The notes beneath the pieces are model-generated. The model had not been told where the DNA came from and did not search any database. It worked only from the letters and a program-made list of their open reading frames with translations. A stretch of DNA of 64,000 bases from Bathymodiolus brooksi (lineage: Eukaryota; Mollusca; Bivalvia; Mytilida; Modiolidae), in the NCBI GenBank assembly GCA_963680875.1, contig OY804585.1, positions 23,723,686-23,787,685 of the forward strand, in the 5' to 3' direction. This document shows positions 33,272 through 43,714 of this stretch, piece by piece. The first letter of the stretch is position 1, and each line of letters begins with the position of its first letter. A program made the position numbers and the translations under genes.

Positions 33272-34303
33272 ATCTGGATGTCTTAGTTGGTCAACAAGGT
33301 TTATATCATACCGTCTCATAGCTAATACTGAAAGTCTTAGTTGGTCAACAAGGTTTATATCATACTGTCTCATAGCTAATGGTGAAAGTCTTAGTTGGTC
33401 AACAAGGTTTATATCATACTGTCTCATAGCTAATGTGAAAGTCTTAGTTGGTCAACAAGGTTTATATCATACCGTCTCATAGCTAATGGTGAAAGTCTTA
33501 GTTGGTCAACAAGATTTATATCATACTGTCTCATAGCTAATGGTGAAAGTCTTAGTTGGTCAACAAGGTTTATATCATACTGTCTCATAGCTAATGGTGA
33601 AAGTCTTAGTTGGTCAACAAGGTTTATATCAGACTGTCTCATAGCTAATGGTGAAAGTCTTAGTTGGTCAAAAAGGTTTATATCATACTGTCTCATAGCT
33701 AATGGTGAAAGTCTTAGTTGGTCAACAAGGTTTATATCATACTGTCTCATAGCTAATACTGAAAGTCTTAGTTGGTCAACAAGGTTTATATCATACTGTC
33801 TCATAGCTAATGGTGAAAGTCTTAGTTGGTCAACAAGGTTTGTATCAGACTGTCTCATAGCTAATGGTGAAAGTCGTAGTTGGTCAACAAGATTTGTATC
33901 AGACTGCCTCATAGCTAATGGTGAAAGTCGTAGTTGGTCAACAATATTTGTATCAGACTGCCTCATAGATAATGGTGAAAGTCGTAGTTGGTCAACAAGG
34001 TTTGCATCAGACTGCCTCATAGCTAATGGGGAAAGTCGTAGTTGGTCAACAAGGTTTGTATCAGATTGTTTTATAGCTAATGGGGTAAGTCGTAGTTGGT
34101 CAACAAGGTTTGTATCAGACTGTTATAGCTAATGGGGTAAGTCGTAGTTGGTCAACAAGGTTTGTATCAGACTGTTATAGCTAATGGGGTAAGTCGTAGT
34201 TGGTCAACAAGGTTTGTATCAGACTGTTATAGCTAATGGGGTAAGTCGTAGTTGGTCAACAAGGTTTGCATCAGACTGTTTTATAGCTAATGGCGAAGTG
34301 TAA
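33272..34303 (-). repeat. 54/52-bp tandem repeat, about 19 copies
   Basis: The left three quarters use a 54-bp unit ('agctaatggtgaaagtctta', 'gttggtcaacaaggtttata', 'tcatactgtctcat'). The right end uses ~52-bp units lacking two bases ('gactgttatagctaatgggg'). In the 54-bp part the minus strand is open for 196 codons (33430-34020) as an 18-residue repeat, MRQYDINLVDQLRLSPLA. The frame is lost where the unit shortens. There is no upstream exon or promoter evidence, so I treat it as an array, not a gene. Confidence 0.9.
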
Positions 34304-35089
34304 TTCCACTATTATTCTTTAATTTATCAAACGTTATGTAAACAAGTAAAATAAATTTCCGACTAAAAATAATATTGTGTTGCCAACTAAAAAAATATTT
34401 TTTTCTAACCAAGATGAAAAATTATTGTAATAAATCTAAGCTGTCCTTGTTAATCGCTTGTCTTATTTAATCTAACTTCTTATCATTCTGTTGAATGTCT
34501 TGTTCTTTGTCTAGTCAAGCAACAACACACATTTTCAGTTAGAAGATAAAATTTCATGTTTGATAACAGTTTTTTCCTATTATTCGAAATCAAGGACAAT
34601 TTGATGGACAAGCACAGATCAACAAAATCAAAACCATAACTGTGGGGTCCTTACCAGAAGATTGATCCAGATAACATCCAATTGTGGTTCTGTCGAACCT
34701 ACAAGCGCTGTCATATCGTTTTTGCTTTGTTTTTTTTTGTTGTTGTTGGTTGGTTTTTTTTCTTGTTTTTGTTTGTTTGTTTTTTTTTGGATGAACACTA
34801 TGGCTGTGCTATGTTTTTGTCTTATCGAAGACTTGTATCGACGACTGGATTCATATTTCAAAATATAAGTATTCAACTAGATTCAATATAAATAAAAGAA
34901 ATATTATATTTCATTCTTATCACGTTACACGTAATTATTAATCATTACGCGGTATGCCTGCTTGCAGTGTGCTACAGAGATCAGAACATGGAATTGAACT
35001 TCCAATATAGTAGACATTGGCTGTAAAAACATGCAAAAATAATGGGTTTTCGGGTACAATATCCAGAAAAGACATTTCTCATGAAAGTC
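34304..35089. other. No gene seen
   Basis: AT-rich with T-runs near 34725-34790; the short frames here read through those runs. Confidence 0.5.
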
Positions 35090-35200
35090 ATAAAGAGAGT
35101 TTCAAGATACCAAAGGGGTAATCAGAATTCGTATATCGAAGAAGAACAGATAACACAATGGCCAAAAGAAAAAGTACAAAATTGAAATCATCTCCTTTGT
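35090..35200 (-). repeat. R2 copy, partial
   Basis: 'gataccaaaggggtaatcag', 'cagataacacaatggccaaa' are the reverse complement of the R2 core. Confidence 0.65.
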
Positions 35201-35204
35201 CGTA

Positions 35205-36235
35205 AAGTTTCGCTCTTAACGCCAATTCAGCAATTTTTCAACTATATCATGGCGAGAACAAGTTAATTTTCAATGAGATGATGATGAGGTTTGCTTTGTA
35301 CTAGACATGTCGCTCCACTCGGACACATTATTCTGATTCCGAGCAAACCAGACTTTGCTCTTTCTTCTTTAATGCTGCCTGCTTAACAGAGAAGCAAAAA
35401 ATACCAATGTTATAGTCTTTGGTTTGACCCACGATCTACCGCACTCGAGGAGGGAACACTAGTCTTTGGTTTGACCCACGATCTACCGCACTCGAGGAGG
35501 GAACGCTAGTCTTTGGTTTGACCCACGATCTACCGCACTCGAGGAGGGAACGCTAGTCTTTGGTTTGACCCACGATCTACCGCACTCGAGGAGGGAACGC
35601 TAGTCTTTGGTTTGACCCACGATCTACCGCACTCGAGGAGGGAACGCTAGTCTTTGGTTTGACCCACGATCTATCGCACTCGAGGAGGGAACATTAGTCT
35701 TTGGTTTGACCCGCGATCTACCGCACTCGAGGAGGGAACGCTAGTCTTTGGTTTGACCCACGATCTACCGCACTCGAGGAGGGAACGCTAGTCTTTGGTT
35801 TGACCCACGATCTACCGCACTCGAGGAGGGAACGCTAGTCTTTGGTTTGATCCACGATCTACCGCACTCGAGGAGGGAACACTAGTCTTTGGTTTGATCC
35901 ACGATCTACCGCACTCGAGGAGGGAACACTAGTCTTTGGTTTGACCCGCGATCTACCGCACTCGACGAGGGAACACTAGTCTTTGGTTTGACCCGCGATC
36001 TACCGCACTCGAGGAGGGAACGCTAGTCTTTGGTTTGACCCGCGATCTACCGCACTCGACGAGGGAACACTAGTCTTTGGTTTGACCCACGATCTACCGC
36101 ACTCGAGGAGGGAACGCTAGTCTTTGGTTTGACCCACGATCTACCCCACTCGAGGAGGGAACGCTAGTCTGTGGCTTGACCCGCGATCTACCGCACTCGA
36201 GGAGGGAACGCTAACCATTACACCACCGTTGTGTT
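35205..36235 (-). mobile_element. SINE-B copy expanded by an internal minisatellite
   Basis: The minus strand starts at about 36235 with the box-A region ('ggtggtgtaatggttagcg', 36205-36225). It then enters the 47-bp array and resumes at about 35415 with the SINE-B body ('ggctcg-gaatcagaataatg', 'tccgagtggagcga', 'tctagtacaaa'). It ends near 35205 with the shared tail ('ctgaattggcgttaa'). Without the array this would be a ~270-bp SINE-B. Confidence 0.85.
35415..36215 (-). repeat. 47-bp minisatellite grown from a SINE-B head, about 17 copies
   Basis: The plus-strand unit is 'agtctttggtttgacccacg', 'atctaccgcactcgaggagg', 'gaacgct'. Compared with intact SINE-B, each unit joins 'tttgaccc' directly to 'acgatctaccg', deleting the ~15 bp that hold box B. 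Box A remains only once, outside the array. Variants (ctcgacgag, acccgcg, gatccacg) are spread among copies. Confidence 0.95.
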
Positions 36236-36889
36236 AGTCGGTTAATGAAACACATTATTAGGTCAGAAGGTTTACTGTTATATATAAATTATTTTACTTT
36301 TAATTTGGTTATGACGTAATTTATATATAATTATAATACGTGAAGGTATAAAGGTATACACCAATGTAAACCAAGTGATGACACATGAAAGTTAATTTAC
36401 TGCTGCCCTATCAGCTAAATTTTCTTCTAATTATTTAAAATGTGCATTAAAGGACATATACTAGATAAACATCTTGTCAGGTGTAATGAATATTTTTCTT
36501 AATTTAGACAAAAGTAGTTGATTTATCAAGGTACTAAATAGAATGACTCATAATATGTTCACCATATGTTTGTCGACGTCACAATGCAAGAAGTGCAGAC
36601 GACAATTAGTGACAAACACACCTTTGACTCACTACTAATTAGCACGTGCAGCATATTACAAAAGCAGGTAAAAGAAATAAAACAGAGGATGACTGTGTAG
36701 GTTGAACGTCTCATCTCCTTCAGACATCAATACGGTCAATGCATGTTATAGTATAATGCTGCAAGCAATTGTTTACCTGTACAAGGTGTTCAAAATGAAA
36801 TCTCCATTTATTTAAGCAATCTGATTTCATGTGATGTTAATAATTTGGCAATTATTATTTCCCAGAACACACTGACAATACAATTGGTA
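36236..36889. other. No gene seen
   Basis: AT-rich; nothing was recognised. Confidence 0.5.
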
Positions 36890-37155
36890 TCTGTTCCTTT
36901 TCTGCTAAGCAAGCAGAGTTAAGGAGTAAGAGCAATGACTGGATGGCTCGGAATCAGAATAATGAGTCCGAATGGCGCGAAATGTATACCCGCGGACGAT
37001 TTTTCCAGTGAATTAGCACTATAAAAATCCAACTCGGCGTACTGGTCTAGTACAAGGTAAACATCATCAACATCTCATCGATTGTAACTTTTTCTTGCTA
37101 AGATATGGCTGATAAATTGCTCATTTCATGCTAAACAACAATAGCTCACTGACTC
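36890..37155 (+). mobile_element. SINE-B copy, head missing
   Basis: Body and tail only: 'ggctcggaatcagaataatg', 'aaatccaactcggcgtactg', 'gtctagtac', 'gatatggctgataaattgct', 'cactgactcc'. Confidence 0.75.
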
Positions 37156-37234
37156 CAAAACACAAGATTGTGGAACAAAACATGACGAAACATTGTCAGT
37201 AAATGATTATACAAACATATAAAAAGATTCCAAA

Positions 37235-37440
37235 CCATAATTACACTGAGGTTGTGAGTTCGAATCCTGCTCAGGTGAGGTGTACTCGATACAACATTAT
37301 GTGATAAAGTTTTTGTCAGTGACTTGCGACAAGTCGATGATTTTCTCTGGGTACTCTGGTTTCCTCCACCAATAAAACTGACCGCCACGATATAGCTGAA
37401 ATATTCATGAAAGTGGCGTTAAACACCATAACCCTAATCC
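37235..37440 (+). mobile_element. SINE-A copy
   Basis: Box-B-like 'gagttcgaatcctg' is followed by 'gaggtgtactcgatacaaca', 'tggtttcctccaccaataaa', 'gatatagctgaaatattcat' and 'gaaagtggcgttaaacacca'. The 5' head is truncated. Confidence 0.8.
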
Positions 37441-37444
37441 AAAG

Positions 37445-38565
37445 CATAATTTACGTGCATTTTCAACAATTTAGTTTTTCAATACAATTTGACTGCATTC
37501 TGTGAATAATAATTGAATATATTATATAAGTGCTTTTCCAAAAAATTGTTTCCTTCATGCAATGGTTTCCGGGTAATTTTTATTATGTTGATATGGATTC
37601 GTAGACGCGAAAAAAGATTTATACAATAAATAAACGTAACAATCACCCCATGAGAACATTTTATTATTCGAAAGATTTGATTAAAGTCTTGGTCAGCACG
37701 GTTCTTTAATAGCAGTACCATCATAATTATATTCACAAGTTCCTTCAGCTCTATGATCAAAGTTTATTGGAAAATTCCTTGAAAATTGTATATGAATACT
37801 TTCTTCAGCCTAGTGGATAACTGTTTGAAGGTTTTTTTTCGCTGCAATCTACCATATAATGGCAATTAATCACTTCGGCAGACATTATTGAAAAAAAACT
37901 TAATAAACTATTTATTATTAACAAACCGCTGCGTGTTTAACAATCAAAATTTTAAATTGCAGATAATTAAATACTTGTTAAGCAAATGTCTCGTAAACCT
38001 TAACGCTTGTTATTGAAATGTATTGAAAGAATTACACAAAATGTCGTTTCATTAATCTTTTGCTAAATGAAAAATCCCATTACAAATACAGCAAATGTAC
38101 ATTTTTATTTGTTGTACAAGTTAAATGTCAAAATACCAATAAAATACAATTTGAATAACTTTAGTCACATGTTACACGACAGCATCATGTTTCTTGTTAA
38201 CCGTATCATTTGACTCAATTGCAACTTCGAACGGAAAAATCAAGGGCGTGTATCATGGCTTGATTGACAGATGAACTTGTTATACTTACGTTATTAGTAT
38301 ATCTTGTAAGATAAGTGTTTACCGCTAACTGCACCCTGACACTTAGTATCGAGCGCTAACAGTAAAAAATAATATTCCTACACGGTGTATGTCTTATTTA
38401 TTATCCAGGATTAGTTCTATGTGGTTTGTGTCGAGATATTTGTATGCTAATGAAGACAGGCTATAGCTCTAGTCATGGATTTGGGATTTATAGCAATCTT
38501 TATGCGTGTTTCATAGATTCTATGCAAAAAAAACTTGAGATTTTGCAATATTTAAAAAAAAAAAT
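37445..38565. other. AT-rich region upstream of the LRR exon
   Basis: No repeat family was recognised. It would hold the promoter or a 5' intron of the LRR gene, but I cannot point to a convincing core promoter. An A-run (38552-38564) directly precedes the ATG. Confidence 0.4.
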
Positions 38566-38869
38566 ATGTTCGTCGTAAATATGAATTCAATATCCATAAT
38601 TTCAGTGCTTATTATATTGTGTTTTCATGGATCATTTTCTTACAATACATATCCAAGGAGATACGCCAGGGATCATAGTTCCCGGGAGGACTGTCCGTCT
38701 CAGTGTCAGTGTATGGACCTAAATCAGAGGTCCGCGCGGGGAATATTTGACTCGTGGGATATTGACCAGTCTTGGCAAAACACGGAGCCTACATTTGGAG
38801 AATCTCAGTCCTCTGGTCGTTCTGTGGTCTGTCAGGGTTTGAGGGAACTTCCTATGCATCTTCCACCAG
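38566..38869 (+). CDS. First coding exon of a secreted or membrane leucine-rich-repeat protein (partial)
   Basis: The exon encodes about 101 residues: a hydrophobic signal peptide (residues 6-25, ending HGSFS) and an arginine-rich linker. An LRR N-terminal cap follows: CPSQCQC at 43-49, then VVCQGLRELPMHLPP at 87-101, the usual C-x3-C-x-C ... V-x-C-x-G-L-x-x-L-P pattern that starts extracellular LRR domains. About 30 extra residues separate the two cysteine groups, longer than usual. CCAG|GTGAGA at 38869-38870 is a strong splice donor, leaving phase 1; the frame past it ends at a TAG within nine codons. Either ATG 38566 or ATG 38581 could start; the second gives the more typical signal peptide. 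The following LRR exons were not found, so they lie past long introns or outside the window. Such proteins act at the cell surface in adhesion or receptor roles; the specific family cannot be told from this exon. Confidence 0.65.
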
Positions 38870-40054
38870 GTGAGAAAATAAAATTATTATCGTAGATAAC
38901 GTATCTTATCTTGTAATATCTTTGTATGCTGTACTGTCCAGTTTGATTTAGAGGAAAGTACATGATTGATGTGTATCAATGTAAAATGGCTGCGTGCCAT
39001 GCGATATTTTTTTACACAATCATTGATTGAAATGTTTTAAACGATCCAACAGTCGGAAAACTACATGTAAAGGACTGGCCATTTAACATTTAGTCCGTCT
39101 TTATTTTTTTACACGAAAGAAAAATCGGGTTTTTAGGGGACATGAACAAAAATTGCATTTTTTAAAAATTTTTATCAAAAATTTACAGTTGAAAACTGTA
39201 GGGTAAGAATTTTTTTTTGCACCCGTTACGACAAATCATTTTCCCCCATATAATGCTACGACATGAAATTTAAGATAAAAACATAGCCCCCCTAAAGGTT
39301 AAACAATGGCTGTTCCCTAAGACTGTTGTATTCGGTTTGTTATTGACAAATAAGTCCAGGTATAAATCTTGATACTTAATACTGAAACGAAAATAATTTT
39401 GTGAAGTTCGTTCAACTTGATAATTTTATGAGAAACTTATCATAGTGTCGTTGTATTTACAGAAATTTGAAGTACTGAGACATTAAATCTTTCTAAGCCT
39501 ATCGTTAAAGGGAATTCACAAAAGGGGTATATGCAATGTACAAATCTATTGACCCTATAATGACGATATCTTCCTTTTGTGTACGGTGTTGAAAATTTAT
39601 CTTCAAACGGGGACTATTTCCCCTGAAAAACTCAAAAGAAACACAATTACTGATATTTTTCTTCTATACCACGTGTGGGTCATTTCTTGCAATAACGAAT
39701 GGTTCAACTACATGTAGATTCTTGTACATATTATATTACAAACTAAAATGTTCGTTCTAAAGTAGTTTTAAGGGCATTGTACTGTACGCGGTTATTATGA
39801 TGAGTATCATCTTGCCAAGTAAAGCTTATTATTCAATATAAACTGGATTTAATACTTAAAGATGTACTAAAACTTAAAGATGTACTAAAACTTATATATT
39901 ATTTGTTCACTGTGTCAATTATAATCGGAAAGAAACAATTTTATTGTAATGGATTAGATGTGTAGATTTGAGGATCAAGAGGAAATCGTTAAGCACTTCC
40001 AGTCACGATTGTTTGATGTTACATCTTGTATGTGACGCTATTTACCTTCAAGTT
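38870..40054. other. Presumed intron, mostly unrecognised
   Basis: AT-rich. The part at 39075-39320 ('ggccatttaacatttag' on the left, 'aaggttaaacaatggctg' on the right) looks like a decayed relative of the 3.5-kb MITE. A 19-bp duplication 'taaagatgtactaaaac' lies near 39860-39895. Confidence 0.4.
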
Positions 40055-40295
40055 TGTTGGTTGGTTGGTTTATAGTGTTTAACGCCACTTTCTACAATAT
40101 TTCAGTTATATCGTGGGGCTTAGTTTTATTGGTGGAGGAAACCGAAGTACCCGGGGCAAATCACTGACAAACTTTATCACATAATGCTGTATCGAGTACC
40201 CTTCCCCATGAATGGGATTCAAACTCACAATTTTACTGGTTATTGGCACTGATCGCACATGAAGTTGTAAATCCAACTACTATACGATCACGCAT
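40055..40295 (-). mobile_element. SINE-A copy
   Basis: Minus-strand head 'cgtgatcgtatagtagttgg', box-B region 'gagtttgaatccc', body and tail 'gaaagtggcgttaaacac', then (CCAA)n. Confidence 0.8.
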
Positions 40296-40556
40296 ACATA
40301 TATTAGGTCATTTCTTGTATGTGATGCTATATATCTTTCAGTTTGTATATAATATCAAACATATCATGTCAATGACGGTTTGAGGATTGAGAATAAAGTA
40401 TTAAGAATATCCTAGTCACAAATATTAGATATTAAATCTTGTATCATACGCTACCTGTTTGTTTTAAAGTTTGTATGTGATATTCTGTTATACCTCCAAA
40501 AAGGCTTCGAGATCTAGAGGAAAGTGGTGAGGAACATCCCCAGTCATAAATACATG

Positions 40557-40815
40557 TTATTTCGTATCTTGTAGGGGGTGCTATTTATCTCTAAGTCTGT
40601 GTGTGATGTTATTTCGTATCTTGTAGGGGGTGCTATTTACCTCTAAGTCTGTGTGTGATGTTATTTCGTATCTTGTAGGGGGTGCTATTTACCTCTAAGT
40701 CTGTGTGTGATGTTATTTCGTATCTTGTAGGGGTGCTATTTACCTCTAAGTCTGTGTGTGATGTTATTTCGTATCTTGTAGGGGGTGCTATTTACTTCTA
40801 AGTCTTTGTGTGATG
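40557..40815 (+). repeat. 52-bp tandem repeat, 5 copies
   Basis: The unit is 'gttatttcgtatcttgtagg', 'gggtgctatttacctctaag', 'tctgtgtgtgat'. Diverged single copies are recognisable upstream near 40020, 40305 and 40435 ('cttgtatgtgacgctattta'), suggesting an older array whose right end was recently re-amplified. Confidence 0.9.
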
Positions 40816-40964
40816 TTTTAATAGATTTCTCCAAAAATCATATAAAAGAAGTGTTGAATTGTTACAATGGAAGACAATGGTTATAATGAAATGAAATACA
40901 AACAAATACACCATCAGAACAGTAATCGATAAATCGTAAAATCAATAACAAAGATGCCCCTAAC

Positions 40965-41270
40965 ACATATATACACACGACCTCTTACTTTCATGGCTTG
41001 ATACACACACTTAAATAAAAAGGGGCGGTGTTAAGCTAAATGCAGTTCATTGGGCCCTCCGACAGAAGAGTTACATACAAAATCCAATCGTAGAAACAGA
41101 TGGAAAATCGATGCCCTTACACACATCTACACGACCTCTCACTTTCCTGGCTTAGTACAGATAATTAAATAAAAAGTGGCGGTTTTAAATTAGTTGTATT
41201 GGTCTAGCTTTAGAAGAGTTTTAAAATCCAACTGCAAAATCGTAGAAACAGAGGTAAAATCGATACACTT
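40965..41270 (+). repeat. Two diverged copies of a ~150-180 bp unit
   Basis: Each has 'acgacctctcactttc', 'taaataaaaagtggcgg', 'aatc(g)tagaaacagagg' and 'aaaatcgatacacttacaca'. The last word is where the 22-bp array starts. Confidence 0.6.
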
Positions 41271-42108
41271 ACACACATATACATGACCCCTAACACACAT
41301 ATACATGACCCCTAACACACATATACATGACACCTAACACACATATACATGACCCCTAACACACATATACATGACCCCTCACACACATATACATGACCTC
41401 TAACACACATACACATGACCCCCTAAAACACACATACATGACTCCTAACACACATATACATGACCCCTAACACACATATACATAGTACAGATAATTAAAT
41501 AAAAAGTGGCGGGTTTAAATTAGTTGTATTGGTCTAGCTTTAGAAGAGTTTTAAAATCCAACTGCAAAATCGTAGAAACAGAGGTAAAATCGATACACTT
41601 ACACACATATACATGACCCCTAACACACATATACATGACCCCTAACACACATATACATGACCCCTAACACACATATGCATGACACCTAACACACATATAC
41701 ATGACACCTAACACACATATACATGACCCCTAACACACATATACATGACCCCTCACACACATATACATGACCTCTAACACACATACACATGACCCCCTAA
41801 AACACACATACATGACTCCTAACACACATATACATGACCCCTAACACACATATACATGTCCCCTAACACACATATACATGACTCCTAACACACATATACA
41901 TGACCCCTAACACACATATACATGACCCCTAACACACATACACATGACCCCCTAACACACACATACATGACTCCTAACACACATATACATGACCCCTAAC
42001 ACTCATATACATGACACCTAACACACATATACATGACTCCTAACACACATATACATGACTCCTAACACACATATACATGACCCCTAACACACATATACAT
42101 GACCTCTC
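41270..42108 (+). repeat. 22-bp minisatellite, interrupted by a unit duplication
   Basis: The unit is 'acacatatacatgaccccta' plus 'ac'. The block 41154-41480 (unique part plus array start) is repeated at 41484-41830, so the array and its flank were duplicated together (period ~330 bp). Variants (gacacc, gactcc, acacacatac) mark matching positions in both halves. Confidence 0.9.
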
Positions 42109-42109
42109 A

Positions 42110-42674
42110 CTCAAGTTCCTGTCTTGGTACAGACCCTTAAAAAAGTAGCTAGAAATCCAACATGCAAAGAGTAATAAGTGTATTTATTTGATTTATTTAA
42201 TTATATTTCATATTAATCTTTATTTGACAAGAAAACATCACTGCTATTATATTTTATGTTAATTACAAAATAACATACAATTATTGTATGTGTCTTGGTA
42301 GGTGCCTAACAAAGTCGTATGTAAGCCTAAATTAGGTATTAAATTATGGCGTGTTCGAGGATTTTGCTAAAACCACAATTTATATGTAAAGATATTCTAT
42401 ACAAAGCTCCTATTGTTAAAATATCATCAAATATGTGACAAATTAAAGATGAGAGTTAATATCACTGTGTTACTTCACAGATAAACGTTTTAATATTCAC
42501 TGAAACGAACGTAGTGTAATTTAAAGGTGTCCAACCAATTACTTCAATAGAAATCTGACCTCAGGGCGTCAATTACTTCTTTAGAAGTTTTATATCTTTG
42601 TTATGTATTTCTGTGGCCTCGGTATTTGATAATCGTCCAGTTTTTTTTTACCAAAATGTGTTTTTATACGTTCT
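42110..42674. other. No gene seen
   Basis: AT-rich; starts with a fragment related to the preceding unit ('cctgtcttggtacagaccc'). Confidence 0.45.
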
Positions 42675-42915
42675 GTTGGTTAGTTGGTTGGTTTATGGTG
42701 TTTAACACCACTTTCAACAATATTTCAGTTATATCGTGGCGGTCAATGTTATTGGTGTAGGAAACCGGAGAAAACCCCCGACTTGTCGCAAGTCACTGAC
42801 AAACTTTATCACATAATGTTATATCGAGTACACCTCGCTATAAACGGAGTTCGTGCTCACAACTTGCACAGGTAGTTGTAAATCCAACTACCATACGATC
42901 ACGACCACGACGACC
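42675..42915 (-). mobile_element. SINE-A copy, nearly complete
   Basis: On the minus strand: head 'gtcgtggtcgtgatcgtatg' then 'gtagttggatttacaactac', body, tail, and a (CCAA)n end at 42675. Confidence 0.8.
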
Positions 42916-43464
42916 CCTAGAAAATGTTAACTGCGTATTGATGAATGTTATTATATAAACTATGCTAACTGTTTGTCGATTTTTTATATAATGATCAATT
43001 ATGATTTTAAGAGGTTTGCTATTACAGTCGTCCTGATAACAATTAAATATTGAAATTGAATTATTCAGATCTTTTTTCTTCCATGGTGAGCGTTTGTAAA
43101 CAATAACAGATAAAGTTTCAAATGTGAAGTTGTTATTGTTAGACCAATTATAATAAATTGGGGATAGAAAATAGCCAAATACGCATGGTTCATCTGCTTT
43201 TCACTAAGAAAAAGAGTTTTATGCGGTTTAAAATATGCATCATATGGAAGTTATTTTGGTTGTTAATGGGGGGTTTCGTGTTGTGCGACCTTTCTATTTT
43301 TTGAGTTATTACAAGTATTTTGTAAATAAACACGATGATTATCAGTATTATTTACACTTTCATATTTAAAAACCAATCATTTAAGATACAATTCTCAAGT
43401 TGCATGTCTTAAATATGTAAATGCATCCCATCGCATGCATTATGTGTTCCAATGTGTGCAATCC
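42916..43464. other. No gene seen
   Basis: AT-rich; nothing was recognised. Confidence 0.5.
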
Positions 43465-43665
43465 TCAAATTGGTAGAGGAAACCGGAGTACCCAGAGAAA
43501 ACCACCAACCTGCCGCAAGTCACTGGCAAACTTAATCATAGTGTTGTATCGAGTACACGTCGTCATGAGCGGGATTTCGAACTCATAACTTTAGTGGTGA
43601 TAGGGACTGATTGCATAGGCAATTGTAAATCCAACTACCATACGATCACAACTACGACGGTCATA
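43465..43665 (-). mobile_element. SINE-A copy, tail missing
   Basis: Head and body only ('gatcgtatggtagttggatt', 'gagttcgaaatcccgctcat', 'ggttttctctgggtactccg'). It breaks at 'ctaccaat' before the shared tail, so it is 3'-truncated, which is unusual for a SINE. Confidence 0.75.
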
Positions 43666-43714
43666 TTTATATATTAGAAATAGAACATTAATAACAAAGA
43701 TCCGAAATAACGCA

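Noticed and set aside
41270..42108. Telomere-like repeats ('cccctaacac')
   Set aside because: The words look telomeric, but the true period is 22 bp with unrelated sequence; it is an interstitial minisatellite.
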